Shown here one piece after another: positions 57,564-64,000 of a stretch of 64,000 nucleotides of DNA (positions within the stretch are counted from its first letter, which is position 1; the number at the start of each line of letters is the position of its first letter). The translations under genes were made by a program, and so were the position numbers. Below the pieces are notes generated by a model, which was not told where the DNA came from, did no database searches, and worked only from the letters and a program-made list of their open reading frames with translations. Origin of the DNA: Bugula neritina (taxonomy: Eukaryota; Bryozoa; Gymnolaemata; Cheilostomatida; Bugulidae); contig OZ037769.1 in assembly GCA_964035545.1 (NCBI GenBank), forward strand, positions 9,029,429-9,093,428. Reading direction: 5' to 3'.

Positions 57564-58867
57564 ATGAGTTTCATAATAGAACATAGCTGCCTCGCTGGCA
57601 AACCCGAATTAAATTTATTTTCTACACTACCTACTTAAGCATCAATCGAAGAAGGATATCACGTAGAACATATGCCCACAACCTCATTGAATGATGAGGG
57701 ACCTATAAAATTCTTAATCTCTGGTGATTCAAACAACTACCTTGACCCCAGTTTAAGCTATCTATTATTAGAGGTGAAAGTAACAAAAGCTGACGGTACC
57801 GATCTCGATGCTCAAGGTGATGCGGCTCCTATAAACCTTTTGGGTCACACATTATTTCAACAAGTAGAAATTATGCTAAATTAATGATGTAGTTATTTCC
57901 AACGCTTCTAATCTCTACCACTGCAGAGCTCTTATAGAAACTTTACTAAGTTACTCCGATGAAGCTAAAAAGTCACAACTATCAATGTCACTCTACTCAA
58001 AGGATACACCCGGAAAAATGGATCATATTGATGGTGATAATGAAGGCTTGGAAGCTAGAAGACGAATTACGGGGCAGAGTAAAACTGTGCAGTTAATTGT
58101 TAGACCACACGCTGACATATTCTTTCAAAGACGATTCATTTTAAACGGAGTAGACATGAAATTAAAGTTTGTGAGGAATCACAACAGCTTAGTGCTAATG
58201 GCTGGTGAAAACTCTACTTGCAAACTAAAAATCCTAAACGCATCTTTTTTCTTTCGAAAAGTTAAAATCAATAGCGGAATACAATTGAAGCACATTGAAA
58301 ATTTAGACAAGAAATTATTGCCCGCCGTTTATCCTATCAGAAGAGTTGATATAAAGTCATTCAATATCGCATTGGGTTCATTGTCTTGGAACGAAGAAAA
58401 TTTATTTCACGGTATTCTGCCTAAGAGGATAGTTATAGGTATTGTAAACGCTGGTGCATTCGAAGGCGCGTACAATTTGAATCCTTTCAACTTTCAGCAC
58501 AAACATTTAAAATATACAAACCTAGTCGTTGACGGGAAACAAGTAGCCTACCTCAGAAGGCATTGGTTTCAGACTACACAAATCATAATACTCTAAGAAA
58601 CTATTTTACGCTCTTGGAATCAACGATGGCGGAATAGATATAGATAGAGAGGAATACGAAAAAGGTTACAGTCTAATGGCCTTTGATTTAACTCCTGACC
58701 TAGATTTGAGCACTTGCTTTCATTTGATGAAGCGAGGAACAATGAGATTAGAGCTAAAGTTTTCTCAGGCTCTTGACACACCCGTTAATGTGATTGTCTA
58801 CTCCGAATTTGACTCTGGTATAAAAATTGATAAGAATAGAGCCGTACTTACAAATTTCTACGCGTGA
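57564..58867 (+). pseudogene. Polinton major capsid protein, several lesions
   Basis: Starts at ATG 57564 (MSFIIEHSCLAGKPELNLFS), typical of Polinton hexon-like capsid proteins. Breaks: TAA at 57636-57638; an apparent extra four bases near 57881-57885; and two one-base-type shifts near 58570 and 58605. Between them the double jelly-roll sequence is readable: FLISGDSNNYLDP, LTRLLG-type region replaced by LLGHTLFQQVEIML, then GLEARRRITGQSKTVQ, RPHADIFFQRRFIL, LLPAVYPIRRVDIKSF, and a C-terminal block MAFDLTPDLDLSTCFHLMKRG ending NFYA at 58867. The protein would form the capsid shell. This copy cannot encode it. Confidence 0.9.
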
Positions 58868-59406
58868 TGAATTTTAAAGAAATATATTCCATTCTTGAGA
58901 ACGATGAGTGGGTGAAAAATATGAACTTCATCGGTGTATTTCCAATCGATAGAATACCTAGTAGTAGTTTGACGGATTATCCTTGCTGTGGAGTTGTAAA
59001 CACTAAACCTCAAAATCATCCGGGAGAGCACTGGGTAATGTTTCTAAAGACAGAAAATAACACAGGAGTTTATTTTGACTCTTTTGGAAGTGGTCTTTAC
59101 AACATGCCAGAGGTTGCGGCTATATTTGATTCAGTGGACTCTTGGCAATTTAGTAGCACTCAGGTACAATCTATATTTTCTACAGTTTGCGGACAATATT
59201 GTATTTTTGTGTTAACGCATTTAGCCAGAGGTTTCTCACTAGAACACATTATATCTTTAATAAATGATTGTTGTGATACATACGCAAATGATGCTTTTAT
59301 ATTTAATTACATTAATCAAAAATGTAGTAATTTTCTAAATAAAAAATTGGAAATTGTAGACTTACCTTTTATTTTTGAGCAAGCTTCTTATCCTGTTGAA
59401 ATTTAA
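58864..59406 (+). CDS. Polinton adenain-like cysteine protease
   Basis: Intact, 180 residues, overlapping the capsid stop by four bases (ATGATGA). Family motifs: FIGVFPIDRIP near the N-terminus, HPGEHWVMF (catalytic His), YFDSFGSG (acidic residue), and STVCGQYCIFVL, with Gln for the oxyanion hole and the nucleophilic Cys. It would mature capsid and core proteins, as adenovirus protease does. It is the last gene of the element and is followed by a polyadenylation signal. Confidence 0.9.
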   Translation: MMNFKEIYSILENDEWVKNMNFIGVFPIDRIPSSSLTDYPCCGVVNTKPQNHPGEHWVMFLKTENNTGVYFDSFGSGLYNMPEVAAIFDSVDSWQFSSTQVQSIFSTVCGQYCIFVLTHLARGFSLEHIISLINDCCDTYANDAFIFNYINQKCSNFLNKKLEIVDLPFIFEQASYPVEI

Positions 59407-59442
59407 AGCTGTATTATTCTATTATGACATTTTTTTCAAGAA

Positions 59443-59448
59443 AATAAA
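59443..59448 (+). terminator. Polyadenylation signal after the protease gene
   Basis: AATAAA 37 bases after the protease stop. Suits a shared 3' end for the closely packed virion genes. Confidence 0.6.
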
Positions 59449-59810
59449 CGCATGGTGAAAAAAAATCTCTTTCTGGTTATTGAATATTATACGAGTGTAG
59501 AATATACCAAAGTGACAACAGTGATATAACGAGGCAAACTAATCATAGATCAATTTTTTAGTACGTGAGACTCTGACTACTTAGTTAGTCAAAAGGTGTA
59601 ATTTGTTCACTGTAAGCTAAATTTAATAGCTACCACCTGTCAACTTTACGGCTTACAATGCTAATTCATCATTAACGAATACAATGCCCACATAGTTAAC
59701 GAGCTGCTAATTTCCATAGCCATAGAGTCTACACTACGTTGACAAATTGGCTGATGCGAGAAGCTTACTTCCATAGCCATAGAGGGCGCTTATTATACTA
59801 CTCAGCAGTG
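59449..59810. other. No gene; right flank of the Polinton
   Basis: AT-rich. The 14-base word TTCCATAGCCATAGAG occurs twice (about 59713 and 59771). No terminal inverted repeat matching the left flank was found. Confidence 0.4.
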
Positions 59811-60796
59811 ACTCATCTCGACTGCCTGTAAACTATGAAGCTTCAAATCGTATACTGTAGGCCCATGGTCCAACTCTAAAACAATTACACACTCTACATG
59901 AGACAGGATCACTGGTTGTTAGAGGGGATAGGGAGGAGGGAGGGGGGAAGGGAAAACAAAAACGTCTAAATTTAAGAGTAAAGGCGGGTGTACAATGCAA
60001 AGGTCTTTGAGCATCACTGATATTTTCATAATAACTGCAAGGCACAAACTCTTGCTGATGGACAATCAGACAGAAAAACTCTTTCAATTAACCAAACCAA
60101 TATCAACCTGTGTCTGCTTTGTAAAAAACACCAAGAACAGAAATTTAGGAAAGATAACTCCCACCTACTCCTATCTTGCACCCGGTGCTAGTGCAATGAA
60201 ATTGAAAGGATATATTTCATAGTCATATATTCAGCTAGTTCTTCTGAGTAGAAAGAAATAACATTGCCGAAAAAGTTGAAGAGGTGAAGCACTGTAGAAT
60301 TTTGGTAAGTTAAATTATGCATATGTTATTATTTATTTGTCAAAATAATATTATTTTATATTTTCTTCTACTCAGTAGTGCCAACAATGAATATTTTATC
60401 ATTGTTTAATGCAGTCGTGAATCTCAACAATGATTTATAATAATATGCATTGTCAATTTTCGCAAAATTCCAGTCCTCAGTCCTCTAGTTCAAGATTGGC
60501 ATCACTATACACACAAGATTTAAGAAGTTGTGTCATGTCAGCTAACCAGCACAAGAAGTCTACACAGTTTGTTTGCAGACGTTTGCATTTGACATTAGGA
60601 CTAAAGTGTTCACTACATGGAGATTTCAACTTCACTTTTTTCAACTTGTTTTGGATCTACTTGTCACATCTGGTTTGCTCACTCTGATAGGTTTATTTCA
60701 TTAACTTTCTAGAGCAATTTTCCTAACTTTCTGAAGAGTTTGTAGTGATGCAAAATGTTATCAGATATCGCTTGGCAACCTGCCAATACAGTTAAA
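59811..60796 (+). repeat. Interspersed repeat, copy 2 (first copy at 11050-12007)
   Basis: Collinear with 11050-12007, same orientation, with the last shared words AACCTGCCAATACAGTTAA. Contains a purine-rich run (GAGGGAGGGGGGAAGGG) where the other copy has GGGAGGAGGAGAAGG. Confidence 0.85.
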
Positions 60797-61607
60797 CAAC
60801 TGGAGCTGCGTTACTAATTGTAAGAGAGAGCACAACTGACAAGAACTCAAATTTTAGTAATTGTATGGAAATAATATCAAATATATCCCACCTATGGGTG
60901 AATGCATTATGCACATAAATAATAGTGTGCGTTATATAAAATAGAAAACCTGAGAACTCAGGCAAACCTATGCAAAAATCTTTCAAAAAGGTTAAATCGA
61001 AAAGAGAGTTGAAAGCTGGAAAAAGATTATTAAGGAGTTGAAGTTTTCAAATGTGGAGATGGATCATAGAATGTATAGTTGAAGGCTTGCCATTTTCAAT
61101 AAATACAACTATTATGAATATAAATTCATGAATAACATGAAGCTAATTGAGGAACTTTAATTCATGCAGAGATTTAAAACATTTACAAATATAAATGTAA
61201 AAGCTACATCTTACAAGATTTTTGTTTTAAAAAGTTATAAAATATAATGTATGATTCAGTGCTTCAGTACTAGTGTAAACACTTGTATGATTAATTCATT
61301 AAAATATCCATAAAATACAACATAAACAGTGTAAACGGTCATGGAAAATAAAGAACAGAAAATACTTTAAAAAATATAGACTATACTCAAAACAAAATCT
61401 ACATTTATCAAAAATAAGGTTTAAAAGTTAGTATTATGATCACAGGCAGAAGCGGAGATTGTATAATTTTACCTAAAGTAACTTAGAACCTTCTCATTAA
61501 ACCTCTAGATATTACGCTGCATGGAATGCATGAAGAAAAATTAAAAAATCAAATAATTTCCTAACTTTGGTTGTCAACTTAGAGAGGAGACAGTGTGGGA
61601 TAGAAGG
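60797..61607. other. No gene seen upstream of 61608
   Basis: AT-rich. On the minus strand it is the 3' flank of the MPPED-like gene and probably includes its 3' untranslated region. No other feature recognised. Confidence 0.4.
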
Positions 61608-64000
61608 CTATGAGAACCTATCCTTGAGGGCACTGAGCACCCCACCCATTAGACTCTTTGTCAACTTTTCCTCCTTGCTAGATACCTTAGTGTATACTTT
61701 GCTCAATATGGGGGCGGAGCTATCAACAGGAAGTACGGTGACATCATCTTTAGAAAACCCTTCAGGAAGATCAAACTCTATAACTACTGGAGAATTTGAT
61801 GGCTTATACCTGAGAGTGCAGGTAGCTGCATTGATGTATGTAGTAGTGCCATCTGTGTACATTCCGTAGCCTGAGAAGTAAATTATTACCAGACATACAT
61901 AAGTAGTATATATAATCTAGTATAGGCATAGGTTTTCTGTAACCCAGCAGTGCTTTTATATCATTGGCAGTGTCTAAGGCTTATTGATTCAACTTCACAT
62001 AATAATATGTGCATCAGAAAAATAAAGCCAATAAAGGCCAAAGGCTATGTAAATGCATTATGTAAGGTTAGAATCTAGATGATAAAGGAGCAAGATTAGG
62101 GGATACTGCGAACATGCCAGGGTTAGTAGTGCTAGTAAACTATTGGTATATCTATCACATGTATGTGAAATTTAGAAGGTGCAAAGCCTCCTTTTATAAT
62201 ATGATTGTAGGATGCACAACACATGGATAAGTGCATGTTTAGCATTACTAGGTTTAAAATCCACTTTAACCAATTTAAACACAAAATTGTTTAAAGTTAT
62301 TGATAAGTAAATGGATTGAAACAATACCAAGGTTACAAGTATATTGCAATGCTAATTATCTAAGTGATAATGATATCATCATAAAACTAGAGCTGTAACT
62401 TTATCATTTGTCTCTACTCATTGTATTAGGTATGAATTGTTGATAAGTTACTGAAATAGCATTGACTATCATAAAAGATGAGTGATTTGTAATGAACCCT
62501 TTTTTTTGTTTCAGTACAAATAAATTTTGAGGTTATTGGTATTTCATAAAATCTAGTGATGTGTGACAATCAGATGTCTACTTATAGGGTTACCAACCTC
62601 TCTTTCAACAGCCTGACAGTACTACTACTAACCTTCATGTATATGTCCAAACAAGTGCACCTTCGGTTTAACTCGCTGAGTGATTGTAGAGTAGAGTTCA
62701 ACACAGCCAGTTCGCTCATCATGTGGAGTTAAGTCCCCTACACCTGTGACAGGGCAGACACTCATATATGATATTATATAACACAGCAAGTAGAAAAGGT
62801 GTTGTCAAGGTGATTAGCAACACACAGCAACACATACCCAGTGGAGGTCCATGCGTCACCACTATATCCGTATCTGTAGGAATTCTATCCCAGATATTCA
62901 GAAGCTCTGCTCCCCTCATGGCATTATATGCCCACCCATGGAAGTATGGAGTCCTAATACATCACAAAACTTTTATATTATGTTGGATAAACAATTCCAA
63001 TGTCTCAAGTCTAAACTATTCTAGGATACAATCAATTTTGTAAACAAACACAATCTATGGGCAGAAGCTCACCATGCTGAGCCCCATATCTTCAGACCAC
63101 ACACAGACACTGAGCTGTTGTCCAAGTATATACATCCTTTGAGCAACTCTTTAGGGTGCGAAATTTTCAATTCACTCAACTAAAATAAATGAATACTAAA
63201 TCAATTTCTGAAATAATTAGGAAAGTTTTGAGTGTAATTAGACATACAGGTAACCCCTTCTAACCCACTGCCCACTGCTACATACACATCTTTTAACCAC
63301 TACCAGACCTGTATGCCAGTAACTAGTGTACAGCTTGAGCTAAAGCTCTCCAAAGCAATATTCATGCTTCTTTACACTTGGCGCTTACAATTAATTAGAA
63401 ATGTCAATAAAACTAAGACGCTATAGAGTGTAGAGGGTTGATGCAATTACATGTCCAACAACCATTACTGACTCTGTGAAATTCAAACCCTGCTGCCAAA
63501 ACAACACCTTTATCCACCACTAGATCTACTACAAAGAAAGTACCTCTAATCTTTAAATCTTTATCCGTATGGTTACAGTGCATAATGCTAGTTATCACTT
63601 CCTTCAAAGCTATGATCACTCAACTTAATAGTATGAATATGTTAGATAAACTACCACTATTTAGCTCTCAGTTACCACCCAATAGTATATACACTGCTGC
63701 TGATTATACACTGTACAGTCAATATAACTGTGTTGACAATTGATATGATTTCATTTCAAGTCACCGAAAGGGGTTTTTACAAGATTTGTAAGAGAAATTA
63801 AAATGATTACATAATAATATGAGCTTGTTTATCTGTTAAGTAAAAGTAATGAGTCACCACCTGTTATAATAAATATGATTGTCAACAATACGATTCACCT
63901 GCAAGGTGCACAGTTATCATACTATAACACACCTTTGCATCAATAGCTTCAGCACCTGACTGCCCACATATTCTCTCCACAGTTGAGGGGTCACAGTAAC
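61608..64000 (-). CDS. MPPED1/2-like metallophosphoesterase, 3' part (five exons, partial)
   Basis: Minus strand exons: 64000-63933 (partial, least certain), 63179-63073, 62953-62838, 62743-62633 and 61870-61608. All borders are GT/AG and phases agree (0, 2, 1, 1). Joined reading shows the MPPED/UPF0046 signature: GLKIWGSAWTPYFHGWAYN, LLNIWDRIPTDTDIVVTHGP, VGDLTPHDERTGCVELYS, VKPKVHLFGHIHEGYG, TTTYINAATC. THGPPLG and GHIH provide late metal-binding histidines of the calcineurin-like phosphoesterase fold. The N-terminal metal site (DxH, GNHD) lies beyond the window. Vertebrate MPPED1/2 have Gly at the first His of GHIH, which lowers activity; here His is present. The C-terminus is ~45 residues longer than vertebrate MPPED2. 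Likely an active phosphodiesterase-type enzyme, substrate unknown. Confidence 0.85.

Larger units (their letters stand above)
45514..59448 (+). mobile_element. Polinton/Maverick (adintovirus-like) provirus
   Basis: All hallmark genes are present on one strand: protein-primed DNA polymerase B, A32-like packaging ATPase, chromodomain integrase, minor and major double-jelly-roll-type capsid genes, pVI/pX-like virion protein and adenain-like protease. Such elements replicate with their own polymerase, integrate with the retrovirus-like integrase, and are predicted to form virions. Several genes are broken here (polymerase, 183-codon gene, integrase, minor and major capsid), so it cannot be active as it stands. 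Borders are approximate. I compared the flanks and saw no long terminal inverted repeats, so the ends may be lost. Confidence 0.9.

Noticed and set aside
59449-59810. Polinton right terminal inverted repeat
   Set aside because: The reverse complement was compared by eye with 45.0-46.7 kb and no match was found.
63413-63619. 68-codon minus-strand frame as an MPPED exon
   Set aside because: It lies in the intron between 63933 and 63179, lacks metal-site motifs, and the neighbouring exons already join in phase without it.

Overview
The window is from an animal genome: AT-rich and intron-containing, with few host genes and many transposons. Spliced host genes (an MPPED1/2-like metallophosphoesterase, a HECT-like fragment, an integrase-core gene) and animal-type transposons (Polinton/Maverick, env-bearing Gypsy-like LTR elements) fit a marine invertebrate. 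I cannot name the species or phylum from the sequence.

Layout. 0-9 kb: mostly non-coding, with a ~46-bp minisatellite, near-perfect hairpins, a foldback unit with TA-rich core, a 33-bp minisatellite, a decayed gag-like piece, and one single-exon gene resembling zinc-dependent deaminases (7.1-7.9 kb, minus). 9.1-10.4 kb: a non-autonomous element with G-rich terminal inverted repeats. 10.9-12.3 kb: interspersed repeats, one with a second copy at 59.8-60.8 kb. 13.7-17.2 kb: a GC-rich decayed Gypsy element (5' LTR, tRNA-Leu-type primer site, broken gag, protease, partial integrase, no reverse transcriptase) ending in microsatellite.

18.2-38.3 kb: two copies of one unusual LTR retrotransposon family, head to head. 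Copy A (18243-25627, minus) is internally deleted, has nearly identical LTRs and a 4-bp target duplication. Copy B (26017-38306, plus) is full length but decayed. The family order is gag - env-like glycoprotein - protease - RT/RNase H/integrase. Env lies between gag and pol, gag and env share one open frame in copy A, and the env stop in copy B is UGA-CUA-G, a known readthrough context. Between pol and the 3' LTR both copies carry an antisense block with exon-like segments encoding small single-pass membrane proteins. Copy B's 3' LTR abuts a HECT-like gene fragment.

41.3-42.9 kb: a decayed spliced integrase-core gene (minus). 44501-44700 is an assembly gap. 45.5-59.4 kb: a Polinton/Maverick (adintovirus-like) provirus with all genes on the plus strand: an unknown ORF, a spliced coiled-coil gene with TATA promoter, protein-primed DNA polymerase B with N-terminal zinc-finger and OTU-like regions, an unknown gene, packaging ATPase, two small virion-type proteins, chromodomain integrase, minor capsid, pVI/pX-like protein, major capsid and adenain-like protease. 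Several genes carry stops or frameshifts, so it is an ageing endogenous copy. Terminal inverted repeats were not found.

61.6-64.0 kb: the 3' part of an MPPED1/2-like gene (minus), five exons with compatible splice phases, running off the right edge. No rRNA, tRNA or CRISPR array was seen.
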